A model generated the notes under the pieces. That model was given only the letters and a program-made list of their open reading frames with translations, searched no databases and was not told the DNA's origin. Shown piece by piece: positions 10,301-16,710 of a DNA stretch of 19,652 bases; position 1 is the stretch's first letter; every line of letters starts with the position of its first letter. Location: assembly GCA_003487005.1 (NCBI GenBank), contig DNFG01000197.1:1-19652 (forward strand), in the 5' to 3' direction. The translations under genes were made by a program, and so were the position numbers. The DNA is from Bryobacterales bacterium. GTDB lineage: Bacteria; Acidobacteriota; Terriglobia; Bryobacterales; Bryobacteraceae.

Positions 10301-10875
10301 ACGTAACCGCTCTCCTTCGCCGCCTGTTCCGCCCCCAGCAGTGCCGCCTTCACATTCCGCGTGTCCTGGCACGTCTCCACCAGCAGCACATCCGCGCCCC
10401 CCTCCAGCAGCCCCAGTGACTGACGGTAATAACCCTCGCGCAACTCCGCGAACGTCGTCCCCCCCGTCACCGTGATCGCCTTCGTCGTCGGCCCGATCGA
10501 CCCTGCCACGAATCGCGGCCGCCCCGGCGCCGAAAACTCCTCCGCCGCCTCCCGCGCCAACCGCGCCGCCAGCACGTTCACTTCATGGACCCGCGCCTCG
10601 ATCCCAAACTCCGCCAGCGTGATCGGATGCCCCCCGAACGAATTCGTCTCCACCAGATCCGCCCCGGCCGCGAAATACGCCCGGTGCACGTCCCGGATCC
10701 ACTCCGGCTTCGTGTACAGCAGATTCTCCGTGCAATTCTCGAACTGCGGCCCGCCCCAGTCCTCAATCGTCGGGTTGTGCCGCTGCAGCATCGTCCCCAT
10801 CGCGCCGTCCAACACCAAAATGCGCGTACTGAGGGCGTCCAGCAGCGCCTGTCTGCGTTCGTTCCGGTTGCTCAT
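7282..10875 (-). CDS. metH: Cobalamin-dependent methionine synthase
   Basis: A full-length 1197-residue enzyme that transfers the methyl group of methyltetrahydrofolate to homocysteine through cob(I)alamin, in the cytosol. The homocysteine domain (1 to about 320) carries zinc ligands Cys232 (GLNCATG) and Cys295-Cys296 (GGCCGTTPDHI). The pterin-binding domain begins near 340 (PLIVGERTNVIGSRLFK) and includes GVSNISFGLP near 546. The cobalamin module starts near 665 (cap helices, FNNNELIVAEVLQSAEAM). It contains DVHDIGKN with the lower-ligand His770 and the downstream GLSGLLVKS and VGGAAL. The C-terminal reactivation domain (about 940-1185) binds S-adenosylmethionine (GYPACPNLDDQQ). Shine-Dalgarno AAGGA at 10884-10888 is 8 nt from the ATG. 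No SAM or cobalamin riboswitch fits in the 81 bp upstream. All four modules are on one chain, unlike split MetH systems. Confidence 0.98.
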   Translation of the reverse strand: MSNRNERRQALLDALSTRILVLDGAMGTMLQRHNPTIEDWGGPQFENCTENLLYTKPEWIRDVHRAYFAAGADLVETNSFGGHPITLAEFGIEARVHEVNVLAARLAREAAEEFSAPGRPRFVAGSIGPTTKAITVTGGTTFAELREGYYRQSLGLLEGGADVLLVETCQDTRNVKAALLGAEQAAKESGYVAPVIVSGTIEPTGTMLGGQTADALVVSVQHAPLLAIGLNCATGPEFMTDHIRTIHEMAPVRVSCYPNAGLPDVDGNYGETPESLAAQLEKFAVHGWLNLVGGCCGTTPDHIRAIAQMVQSYKPRPEPGRKARTLFSGIEVVEADEQTRPLIVGERTNVIGSRLFKNLVADEKWEEASEIARRQVRNGAHIVDVCLQSSDRDEMADIDPFYDRLIRKIKAPVMIDTTDPVAVEKALTYCQGKSIINSVNLEDGEEKFERMCPIARAYGAALVVGTIDEDPVQAQAFTRERKLEVARRSIELLTGKYGIAAEDVIIDPLVFPCATGDENYIGGAVETIEAVRSVKEQLAPARTVLGVSNISFGLPAAAREVVNSVFLYYCTKAGLDLAIVNAEKLERFASIPEEERRLAEHLLFNTPPAEVPDGHPQAELLRETAADPGKQDWREQTREERAAINQFHIAAITEHFRGATGRVKKTAAELPLDERLSNYIIEGTKDGLYADLDRKLAEGAAPLDVINGPLMAGMAEVGRLFNNNELIVAEVLQSAEAMKAAVAHLEPHMERADVAARGKVLLATVKGDVHDIGKNLVEIILANNGYDVVNLGIKVPPEELIKAFHAHKPDVIGLSGLLVKSAQQMIVTGEDLREAGIDAPLMVGGAALSEKFTVTRIGPAYQAPTFYAKDAMTGLRLMNEIMDPALRAEVLSRHVFTVAAAPAAVEAAPVALSEARSSKVRVDVPIPPAPYLDRRVRTVPNLAEVWSYINPFMLYGRHLGYKGSFEKGLHERDPKALDLFHQMEEVKRLAAEFMKVRVVWQYFEAERDGNRVQLFEAGAAAPVHSFEFGRQAKEDGLCLSDYILGPDENGRRDHLAMFVCTAGEGVRARSEEAKAKGEFFLAHALQALAIETAEGCAEWVHRRIREDWGFPDVPAMTMQERFTSRYRGKRYSFGYPACPNLDDQQGMWKLLRPEEIGVELTEGMMMEPEASVSALVFHHPDCAYFTAAEAPETAPVS
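7292..7309. repeat. Perfect hairpin within the overlap of two convergent genes
   Basis: GGCGCCG (7292-7298), a 4-nt loop, then CGGCGCC (7303-7309) form a perfect 7-bp all-GC stem. It lies entirely inside the 41 bp where the YwaF-type gene and metH overlap tail-to-tail, and it is coding in both. Neither side has a real T-run, so it is not a classical intrinsic terminator. It could still slow or stabilise either transcript end, since there is no other space for a terminator. Confidence 0.5.
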
Positions 10876-10901
10876 GGGGTGAATCCTTCATTGTAACGAG
10901 G

Positions 10902-10930
10902 AAAAGGGCCGCCCCGAAGGACGGCCCCTT
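10902..10930 (-). terminator. Intrinsic terminator with UUCG tetraloop after the beta-helix gene
   Basis: Read on the - strand, a 12-bp stem (10919-10930 pairing with 10903-10914, two G-T wobbles) closes a TTCG loop through a C-G pair and runs into TTTT. This is the very stable C(UUCG)G type. It lies 27 nt past the stop of the secreted beta-helix gene and ends 27 bp before the metH ATG. The opposite strand lacks a T-run, so it should act on - strand transcription only. Confidence 0.9.
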
Positions 10931-10956
10931 GCTCTCAGCCCGCGGCCGCAGACTGC

Positions 10957-12741
10957 CTAGTTGATGATGATGTCTTCTTCCTGGATGAAGTCACACCATT
11001 CCTCGGTCCACTCGATGTTGCCGAAGGCCCCAACCCAGCTCGCCCACTGGTCGAAGAACCCGTTGTCCGGAGGCTGCGACCAGACCGGCTGCAGTGCCGG
11101 CGACCCAAACGCCGGACGGTGATCCGGATCGCTGTAGCTCAGCGGCCGCCGCAGCATCGGATCCTGCACGAACACCCGCTCCGCGATCCCAGTCTCGCCC
11201 CGCAGCCACGGCTGCGCCAGCGCGTTCGACTGCCCTTCAATCGTGTTCGCCTTGTCCGCATTCCGGCCGTTGTTCCACAGCATCAGGCCATCGATCTGCA
11301 GCTCATTGTTCGCAATCGCCGTCGTCGTCGCGGCGTCGCGCACTTCCAGGCCGTTCTGGTAATAATTCGTCACGATCGCATTGTTGATCCGCCCGCCTGT
11401 CCCGCGCCGCAGCCAGATCCCCGCCACCGACGAACCCTCGTCGCGTGTCGCCTTCTCCGTGCCCACGATCGTCATGTTCCAGACCCGCGGGTCCGACCGC
11501 GGCGCCAGATCAAAACCGCGCTCGTTGTTGTCCGCTTCCACGCCACGATTCGACCCATCATCGCCCGCCACCGCCAGCACGTGCTGTAACATTCCGCGCC
11601 AGCCAATCTGCCAGTCAATATGGTCGTCCTGCGCATACAGCGAAACCAGATACTTGCCGTTCGACGACCCGCCGAACCACTCGAAGTTGTCGTCCAGCCC
11701 GTAACGCACCTGCAGGTACTCGGCTACCGTCTTCGTCCCGCAGCCGCCCCACGTGATCGCATTCAACTCCTCATTCGGCTGAAACTCCGCACCCGCGTAC
11801 TCAACTCGCACATAGCGCAGCGTCCCGCAATCGTGATCGTCATCTTGCCCGCCGTAAGCCGTGTCCTCACCGGAAGCCAGCCCTTCCAGCGCACCTTCGC
11901 CGGTCGGCCAGTTCGTGATCGCCTTGCCCAACAGCGCCAGTCCGCCCCAGTCGCCCGCTTTCCGTTGGCCTGCAGGCAGCGAACTCGTCATGATGATCGG
12001 CCGCGACTGCGTGCCCGAAGCATGGATCCTCGCATTCCGCGTAATCAACAGCGCCGCCGCCGGATTCGAACCCGGCAGCCCGAAGACAAACGTCCCCGGC
12101 TCGATCGTCAACATCCCCGACCGCCACACCACCGTCCCCGACAGCGTCCACAGCCAGTCGTTCGTCCACGTCGCGTCGCCGTTCTGCGGCCCCGCAATCT
12201 CGCGCGTCCCGCGCACCACGCCAATCTTGGCGTACAACGACTTCACCACCCGCGCACCCGTGTAGTCCCGGAACTGCACCACCAGCGTGTGCATCCCATA
12301 CTCCTCCGGAATCTCCCCCACCGCCTCGCCAAACAGGCTGTCCGGCCCGATCAACTTCTGCCCTTCCCCGCTCGGCATCCGCACCACGAAGAAATCGCCC
12401 AGCTTGTTTCCGAAAATGTCCTTCGGCTCCGTCGAAGCGCCCTGGGTCGAGACAAACGTCTTCTCGCCCGTCTGATTGTTGATCCGGTACGCCACCACCG
12501 TGTAGGGGTTCGTGTCGTCCTGTTTCCGCACCGTCCACCACAGGCTCAACTTCTCGCCCGGCTGGTATACCATCTTGTCCGTCCACATGAACGCCGAAGC
12601 GCTCGATTCGTAGCTCTCAAACGGGGAGGCCCCCCGAGCCGCTTCCGCCGCTCGCGCCGCTTCAAACCGCGGAGCCGCCGCCTGGGCCGTCGCCCCTGCC
12701 AGCGCCACCGCCGCGGCTGCCATTAACATCGTCTTGCGCAT
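10957..12741 (-). CDS. Secreted beta-helix-like protein, partner of the TonB-dependent receptor
   Basis: A 594-residue exported protein. A Sec signal peptide (MRKTMLMAAAAVALAGATAQA, about 1-21) has no lipobox cysteine. Residues about 45-175 look like an Ig-like beta domain (DKMVYQPGEKLSLWWTV). From about 185 the chain resembles a right-handed beta-helix: LTIEPGTFVFG, ALLITRNARIHASGT, GDWGGLALLGKAI, then the motif YGLDDNFEWFGG at 347-358 followed by AQDDHIDWQIGWRG at 370-383. I have seen this motif set in large secreted proteins of Bacteroidota and Proteobacteria encoded beside TonB-dependent receptors. No enzyme active site is recognisable and the function is unknown. The C-terminus is acidic (EEWCDFIQEEDIIIN). 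It begins 62 bp after the receptor's stop with Shine-Dalgarno AGAGGA at 12749-12754, within a purine-rich run, and ends at the UUCG terminator, so the two genes form one unit. Confidence 0.75.
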   Translation of the reverse strand: MRKTMLMAAAAVALAGATAQAAAPRFEAARAAEAARGASPFESYESSASAFMWTDKMVYQPGEKLSLWWTVRKQDDTNPYTVVAYRINNQTGEKTFVSTQGASTEPKDIFGNKLGDFFVVRMPSGEGQKLIGPDSLFGEAVGEIPEEYGMHTLVVQFRDYTGARVVKSLYAKIGVVRGTREIAGPQNGDATWTNDWLWTLSGTVVWRSGMLTIEPGTFVFGLPGSNPAAALLITRNARIHASGTQSRPIIMTSSLPAGQRKAGDWGGLALLGKAITNWPTGEGALEGLASGEDTAYGGQDDDHDCGTLRYVRVEYAGAEFQPNEELNAITWGGCGTKTVAEYLQVRYGLDDNFEWFGGSSNGKYLVSLYAQDDHIDWQIGWRGMLQHVLAVAGDDGSNRGVEADNNERGFDLAPRSDPRVWNMTIVGTEKATRDEGSSVAGIWLRRGTGGRINNAIVTNYYQNGLEVRDAATTTAIANNELQIDGLMLWNNGRNADKANTIEGQSNALAQPWLRGETGIAERVFVQDPMLRRPLSYSDPDHRPAFGSPALQPVWSQPPDNGFFDQWASWVGAFGNIEWTEEWCDFIQEEDIIIN

Positions 12742-12803
12742 ACGCTTGTCCTCTGTCCTTTCCTTCCTGTTCTGTCTGCTCCTGCCAGTGCTCCGGCCGC
12801 CCG

Positions 12804-15575
12804 CTAAAACACCGAAAAGCTCGTGCCGAAGCTGTACGTGCGACCCAGCCGGAAGGCCCGGTGCACAAAATCGCCTTGCGTCCAGCGGTACCGGTTGTCC
12901 AGCAGATTCTCCGCCGTGAACTTCAGGCTGAGTTTGCCGTCTTCCCGCACATCAAACTGGTACACAAAATCCAGAAAATTGTTCCGTTCCTGATAAATGT
13001 CCGGTAGCCCCACTGCCCCCACATCCGTAATTCGCCGCGATACCGAATTCAGCGAAAACCGCGCGCTCGACCGCCACTGCACCTTCGCCCAATCCGCAAT
13101 AATGTTGTAAATGAATCGCGACTGCCCCAGCAGCGGCCGGTTCCGCGTCGTCAACAGCAGCGCCTGATCCTCCGGAATATCCACGTTCGACTCGACAACC
13201 GTGAAATTGGACTGCAGCCCAAAACTCCGGAGCCTTGGATGAATGAACGACAGATTCCGCCGGAATTCCAGCTCCGCCCCGAAATTCTTCGCCCCTGCCG
13301 CATTCACGAAGCTCTGCCGTAAATCCGTCGTCGGCTGAATCGTCACCTCGATCGGATCCGTGAAATCCTTGAAGAAGAAGCTCGCCGCGATCACCTGGTC
13401 CCCGCCCGGGAACCACTCCCAGCGCGCATCGAAATTGTCGATCTGCGCCCGCCTCAGATTCGGATTGCCCACCGTGTTGAACCCGCCCAGCACATTGGTG
13501 AAATCGAACGGCGACAATTCGCGGAAGTCCGGCCGCGACAGTGTCCGCCCGTACCCGAATCGCAAATTCTGCCGGGGGCTCAGCGCGTAGATCACATTCA
13601 CGCTCGGCAGCGGGTCCCGGTTCTCCAACAAGGCGATCGAAGGCACTGCCCCGGGGATCAACGGGTCCACCGTCTCCACCCGGATCGTCGCATCCTCCAC
13701 CCGCATACCACCCACCACCCGCCAGCGACCGCCCAGGGCCAGATCCACCATCGCATACCCGCCGTAGACATCCATCTTCGCGTCGTATGTGTCCGTCCCA
13801 CGCGTGTTTTCGCGAATCTCAAACCCGTCCGGACGGATGTTGTCCCGCCCCAGCACCACATTCGCCGGCGCAAAGAAGTCAATCGTCTGCGTTCGCACCG
13901 GCACAAACCGGAACCGCCGCGCACTGAAATCGCGCTGCCGGAACGTCCCCCGGAATCCCAGCTTCAACACCCCCGTCACCGGACCCTTGAAGAACGGCTT
14001 CGACCAGTCCCCCTGCGGCTCATAAATCCGGTCATCCAGCTGATTGAAGAACCGCAAACCCGACTCCGGCAGCGGCAGATGCCGCGTCCGCCCGTTCTCC
14101 TCCAACTGCCGGATCGTCTCCCGCAAATCCGGCTCGTTCCGGTTCGAATTCGATACCGAAAGCTGCCAGTGGAACACGCTGTTGCCCAACTTCGACACCA
14201 CGTGGTCGCCTTCCGCCGTCACCGAATACAGCCCCCGCTCCACCCACCGCAACCGCGTCGCCTCGATGTCCGAGCCAATGCTGTTGTTGAACCCCGTCAT
14301 CCGCCGGCTTTCCATGTCCGTGTCCCGCGTCAGGGTGTTCCGGAAAATCAGCTTGTTCGCCCCGTTCAGCTTGTAAGCCGCGTTCAACACGCCACCCAGC
14401 CGCGCCGCCTGATTGAACGCGTTGTAGTTCGAGTACGTGTTGAACAGGATCGGCGCGTTGCCCGACATCGTCAGGAAGTTCCGCTCCTCGTAATTCGCCT
14501 GCGGGCTGTTGCTGAAGGTCAGCGCGCCTACCAGCCCCAGCTTCCCCCAGGTGTTGCCGCCTGCCACCGAATAGCTTTGCTCGGGCCGCATCGAAGCCAC
14601 TGGCTGGAGTTCATAGTCCGGCGTGAACGCCCGCCCAAACTCCTGCAACTGCTGCGCCGTGAATACGCCGCGGAACAGCCTCGTATCCGCCGCCACGCTC
14701 GCCGGCAGCGACCGCGTCCCGTCATCAAACCCGAAAATGTCCCTGCCCCCGCCCCGGTACGTCTCGAAGGGCTTGAAACTCGTCACCGTGTTGATCCCCG
14801 TCGACCCGCTGACCCGGAACACCGCCTTCGTTGGAAACTCGATCGTCGACATCTGCACCAGCCCCCCCGAGAACTCGCCCGGCAAGTCCGGTGTGTACGT
14901 CTTCAACACCTTGATGTTGTCGATCAACGCCGCCGGAAACAGATCCAGCGGCACCACCCGCCGCTCCGGCTCCGTCGTCGGGATCATCGCGTTGTTCAGC
15001 ATCGTCGCGCTGTACCGCTCCCCCAACCCCCGCACATACACATACCCGCTCTCGACGATCGAAACCCCCGTCACCTGCTGCATCGCCCCCGCTGCGTCCG
15101 ACGCCGTCGAACTCCGGATCTCCTCCCCGCTGATCCCGTCCGAAACCGCCGCCGCAAGTTTCCGCTCCTGCGTCACCATCTCCGAAGTCGCCGCCACCGC
15201 CGAAATCGATTCCGTCACCTCCACCGTCGTCACCGACGCCGCCGTCACCACCACCGTGCTCGCGTCCGTGTTCGCCCCCCCCACTACCACCACGTCCTCG
15301 ATCGCCGCCGGCAGGTAGTTCGGCGCCGTGAACTTCACCGTGTACTTGCCTGCCGCGACCTGCAGCCTATACTTGCCGTCGAGATCTGTCTCCGCCCTCA
15401 ACCCCGTCCCCGCCACTTCCACCAGTGCGCCCCGGACCGGCGTCCCGTTCGCCCCGTCATAAAGGGTCCCCGAGAGCGTTCCAGCATCCGTCTGCGCCCC
15501 CAGACCGGCCACGCCCAGCCCCCACAATCCCGCCGCAAGAAGCAGCCGTCGAAAAGAACATCGCTTAGAGAACAT
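12804..15575 (-). CDS. TonB-dependent outer-membrane receptor with carboxypeptidase-regulatory-like N-domain
   Basis: A 923-residue outer-membrane receptor using TonB energy to import a ligand. I start it at the ATG at 15573-15575: this gives a signal peptide (MFSKRCSFRRLLLAAGLWGLGVAGLGAQ) and has AAGGG 7 nt upstream. A 31-residue longer in-frame start exists at 15668 but would put an unlikely sequence before the signal peptide and bury the PHO-box-like array in coding sequence. A carboxypeptidase-regulatory-like fold spans about 30-112 (GTLSGTLYDGANGTPVRGALVEV). STVVVTA at 106-112 may be the TonB box. The plug covers about 145-250 with YVRGLGERYS at 180-189, followed by STEP-type TTEPERRVVPLDLFP at 200-214 and LPGEFSGGLV. 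The 22-strand barrel ends in phenylalanine (FGTSFSVF), as expected for BAM export. This plug type is common in receptors paired with secreted helper proteins. The ligand is not determined by sequence. Confidence 0.93.
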   Translation of the reverse strand: MFSKRCSFRRLLLAAGLWGLGVAGLGAQTDAGTLSGTLYDGANGTPVRGALVEVAGTGLRAETDLDGKYRLQVAAGKYTVKFTAPNYLPAAIEDVVVVGGANTDASTVVVTAASVTTVEVTESISAVAATSEMVTQERKLAAAVSDGISGEEIRSSTASDAAGAMQQVTGVSIVESGYVYVRGLGERYSATMLNNAMIPTTEPERRVVPLDLFPAALIDNIKVLKTYTPDLPGEFSGGLVQMSTIEFPTKAVFRVSGSTGINTVTSFKPFETYRGGGRDIFGFDDGTRSLPASVAADTRLFRGVFTAQQLQEFGRAFTPDYELQPVASMRPEQSYSVAGGNTWGKLGLVGALTFSNSPQANYEERNFLTMSGNAPILFNTYSNYNAFNQAARLGGVLNAAYKLNGANKLIFRNTLTRDTDMESRRMTGFNNSIGSDIEATRLRWVERGLYSVTAEGDHVVSKLGNSVFHWQLSVSNSNRNEPDLRETIRQLEENGRTRHLPLPESGLRFFNQLDDRIYEPQGDWSKPFFKGPVTGVLKLGFRGTFRQRDFSARRFRFVPVRTQTIDFFAPANVVLGRDNIRPDGFEIRENTRGTDTYDAKMDVYGGYAMVDLALGGRWRVVGGMRVEDATIRVETVDPLIPGAVPSIALLENRDPLPSVNVIYALSPRQNLRFGYGRTLSRPDFRELSPFDFTNVLGGFNTVGNPNLRRAQIDNFDARWEWFPGGDQVIAASFFFKDFTDPIEVTIQPTTDLRQSFVNAAGAKNFGAELEFRRNLSFIHPRLRSFGLQSNFTVVESNVDIPEDQALLLTTRNRPLLGQSRFIYNIIADWAKVQWRSSARFSLNSVSRRITDVGAVGLPDIYQERNNFLDFVYQFDVREDGKLSLKFTAENLLDNRYRWTQGDFVHRAFRLGRTYSFGTSFSVF

Positions 15576-15582
15576 CGGTAAT

Positions 15583-15587
15583 CCCTT
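15583..15587 (-). promoter_or_regulatory. Shine-Dalgarno deciding the receptor start
   Basis: AAGGG on the - strand lies 7 nt before the ATG at 15575. It supports this start over the longer in-frame ATG at 15668, which lacks a signal-peptide-compatible N-terminus. Confidence 0.75.
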
Positions 15588-15604
15588 GCCAACGTAACAA
15601 GGCA

Positions 15605-15612
15605 ATAATGTA
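15605..15612 (-). promoter_or_regulatory. Candidate -10 region of the receptor promoter
   Basis: On the - strand, overlapping TACATT (15607-15612) and CATTAT (15605-15610) lie 6-8 nt past the last PHO-box-like unit. There is no good -35, as expected when an activator such as PhoB replaces it. Transcription would start near 15595-15600, leaving a short leader that still contains the Shine-Dalgarno. Confidence 0.4.
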
Positions 15613-15618
15613 GAACCG

Positions 15619-15658
15619 ATGACGGAGCAGTAAATTAAAAATGACTCTTCCTTGACAG
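15619..15658 (-). promoter_or_regulatory. PHO-box-like array of 11-bp-spaced repeats before the TonB receptor
   Basis: Read on the receptor's coding strand, four 7-base units fall at exactly 11-bp steps: CTGTCAA (15652-15658), GAGTCAT (15641-15647), AATTTAC (15630-15636) and CCGTCAT (15619-15625). Three of the four keep the GTCA core in register, and the third is degenerate. The 4-nt spacers are GGAA, TTTT and TGCT. The PhoB site known from Escherichia coli is CTGTCAT-type 7-mers separated by 4 bp in the same orientation towards the gene. The neighbouring PhoB-like regulator is the obvious candidate ligand. Direct repeats of an OmpR-family regulator with another signal cannot be excluded. Confidence 0.6.
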
Positions 15659-15740
15659 ACTTTGCCATTCATGGAAGCGCCGAAACGCCCTCGCCGCCCG
15701 CGTCCAGTGAACCCTTTCAACCTGTTCCCGGCAGCCCCAG

Positions 15741-15767
15741 CCCTCCCCCCGGCGCCCCTTCGCCCCC
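15741..15767 (-). other. Candidate G-quadruplex motif upstream of the receptor
   Basis: The - strand carries G5-N4-G4-N4-G6-N1-G3 in 27 nt, with further G-runs just downstream (G4 at 15735-15738). This satisfies the standard four-tract rule with short loops. It sits about 80 bp upstream of the PHO-box-like array, on the receptor's coding strand, in non-coding sequence. Confidence 0.55.
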
Positions 15768-15789
15768 TCTTTTCTTTTTCGGGCCGGTC

Positions 15790-15815
15790 TTCACATTTCC
15801 TCTGCAATATGTGAA
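15790..15815. repeat. Perfect inverted repeat TTCACAT-N12-ATGTGAA
   Basis: TTCACAT (15790-15796) and ATGTGAA (15809-15815) are perfect inverted arms around a 12-nt AT-rich centre. Lacking a T-run, it is not a terminator. It could be the operator of a dimeric regulator acting on the receptor promoter some 180 bp downstream. No regulator family is assigned. Confidence 0.45.
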
Positions 15816-15890
15816 CTCAATTGACACTAAACCACCCATTTTCTCCGCCACTGACCCGGTGAATCGGTCCCACCCCGCGCCGAGGAGCGC

Positions 15891-15919
15891 AAAAAAGCCC
15901 GGCAGCGCGCCGCCGGGCT
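15891..15919 (-). terminator. Intrinsic terminator of the dusB-rnhA-nadD-HK-RR operon
   Basis: On the - strand, AGCCCGGC (15912-15919) pairs perfectly with GCCGGGCT (15896-15903) around an 8-nt loop, followed at once by TTTTTT (15891-15896). It begins 27 nt after the response regulator stop, so it closes that operon and separates it from the receptor unit. Confidence 0.92.
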
Positions 15920-15946
15920 CTCTCCAGATTCACGAACAAAGGACTG

Positions 15947-16663
15947 CTATGCCGTCCGCGCCTCCGCCGGTTCTTCGCTCCCCGTCATCTCGTTGAAGCT
16001 GTACCCGAACCCCCGAACCGACCGGATCAACTGTGGATTCGCCGGATCCCCCTCGATCTTCTGCCGCAACCGCAGCACATACACATCCACCGTCCGGTCC
16101 GTCACCGCCCGGTCATGCCCCCAGACCGCGTCCAGCAACTGCTCCCGGCTGAACACCACCCCCGGCCGGCTCATCAGGAACTCCAGCAGCCGGAACTCCG
16201 TCGCCGTCAGCGACAACGGCTGCCCGTGCAGCCTCACCCGGCAGCTTTGCCGGTCCAGATCCACCCCCCCTGCCTTCAGCGTCCGGACCGGCTGTGCCTG
16301 CGACCGGAACTGAATCTTGATCCGCGCCACCAGCTCCCTCACGAAAAACGGCTTCACGATGTAATCGTTCGCCCCTAACTCCAGGCCGACGATCCGGTCC
16401 GTCTCCGATGCCCGCGCCGTCAGGAAGATCACCGGAATGTGCGCCAGTTCCGGATGGCTCCGGATCCCCTTGCAGATGTCCAGACCATCCGAATCCGGCA
16501 ACATAATGTCCAGAATCACCAGATCCGGCTTCTCCCGGCGGCACAACTCCACCGCCCCCTTCCCCGTCTGCGCCCCAACCAGTTGAAAGCCCTCTTTCTC
16601 CAGGTTGTACTTCAGCAATGCATACAGGTCCGAGTCGTCCTCGATCAGCATGATCTTCTTCAT
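15947..16663 (-). CDS. phoB: PhoB-like response regulator (OmpR/PhoB family)
   Basis: A 238-residue cytoplasmic transcription factor. The receiver domain (1 to about 118) has the acidic pair Asp9-Asp10, phosphoacceptor Asp52 (VILDIMLPD), Thr82 (LTA) and Lys104 (YIVKPF). A winged-helix DNA-binding domain covers about 127-225, with LTATEFRLLEFLMSRPG, FSREQLLDAVWG, and RTVDVYVLRLRQKI ending in IRSVRGFGYSF. This is the architecture of PhoB/OmpR. Naming it PhoB rests on the PhoR-like kinase just upstream and the PHO-box-like repeats in front of the neighbouring receptor, which is inference. Shine-Dalgarno GGGAGGG (16673-16679) is 9 nt from the ATG. It is the last gene of its operon, 47 bp after the kinase, which reverses the usual regulator-then-kinase order. 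WalR/ResD-type regulators are the main alternatives. Confidence 0.88.
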   Translation of the reverse strand: MKKIMLIEDDSDLYALLKYNLEKEGFQLVGAQTGKGAVELCRREKPDLVILDIMLPDSDGLDICKGIRSHPELAHIPVIFLTARASETDRIVGLELGANDYIVKPFFVRELVARIKIQFRSQAQPVRTLKAGGVDLDRQSCRVRLHGQPLSLTATEFRLLEFLMSRPGVVFSREQLLDAVWGHDRAVTDRTVDVYVLRLRQKIEGDPANPQLIRSVRGFGYSFNEMTGSEEPAEARTA

Positions 16664-16710
16664 TCAGGTTTACCCTCCCAAATGTTACCGGGCCATCAAT
16701 GTCAAAACGA

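Larger units (their letters stand above)
15576..15890. other. Non-coding control region between the receptor and the two-component operon
   Basis: This is the main part of the only gap over 300 bp. It holds, in the direction of receptor transcription, the inverted repeat (15790-15815), the G-quadruplex motif (15741-15767), the PHO-box-like array (15619-15658), a candidate -10 and the ribosome binding site. I see no gene in it. A small open frame at 15565-15807 is low-complexity (Arg/Gly-rich), overlaps the receptor start and has no support. The base composition is patchy, with an AT-rich island around the repeats and a G-rich stretch upstream. Confidence 0.7.

Noticed and set aside
10876..10956. 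SAM or cobalamin riboswitch upstream of metH
   Set aside because: Only 81 bp are available, and 29 of these form an intrinsic terminator. No B12-box or SAM-aptamer-like elements are visible.
11620..12726. 368-residue open frame on the + strand opposite the beta-helix gene
   Set aside because: Same Arg/Pro/His-rich shadow pattern. The - strand frame has a signal peptide and conserved blocks.
14079..15581. 500-residue open frame on the + strand opposite the TonB receptor
   Set aside because: Its translation is almost only Arg, His, Pro and Leu with no domain. It is the antisense shadow of a GC-rich gene with G-ending codons.
15652..15657. TTGACA on the + strand as a -35 element
   Set aside because: No -10 at suitable spacing and no + strand gene follows. 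It is the complement of the first PHO-box-like unit.
15576..15668. Longer in-frame start for the TonB receptor at 15668
   Set aside because: It adds 31 residues before an otherwise perfect signal peptide and would make the PHO-box-like repeats and the ribosome site coding.
15565..15807. 80-residue open frame on the - strand in the intergenic region
   Set aside because: Overlaps the receptor start and the PHO-box-like array, is Arg/Gly-rich at its front, and has no ribosome site or domain.
16700..16705. TTGACA on the - strand between kinase and regulator as an internal promoter
   Set aside because: At 16-18 nt downstream there is only GC/T-rich sequence resembling no -10, so I do not claim a promoter, though the -35 match is perfect.
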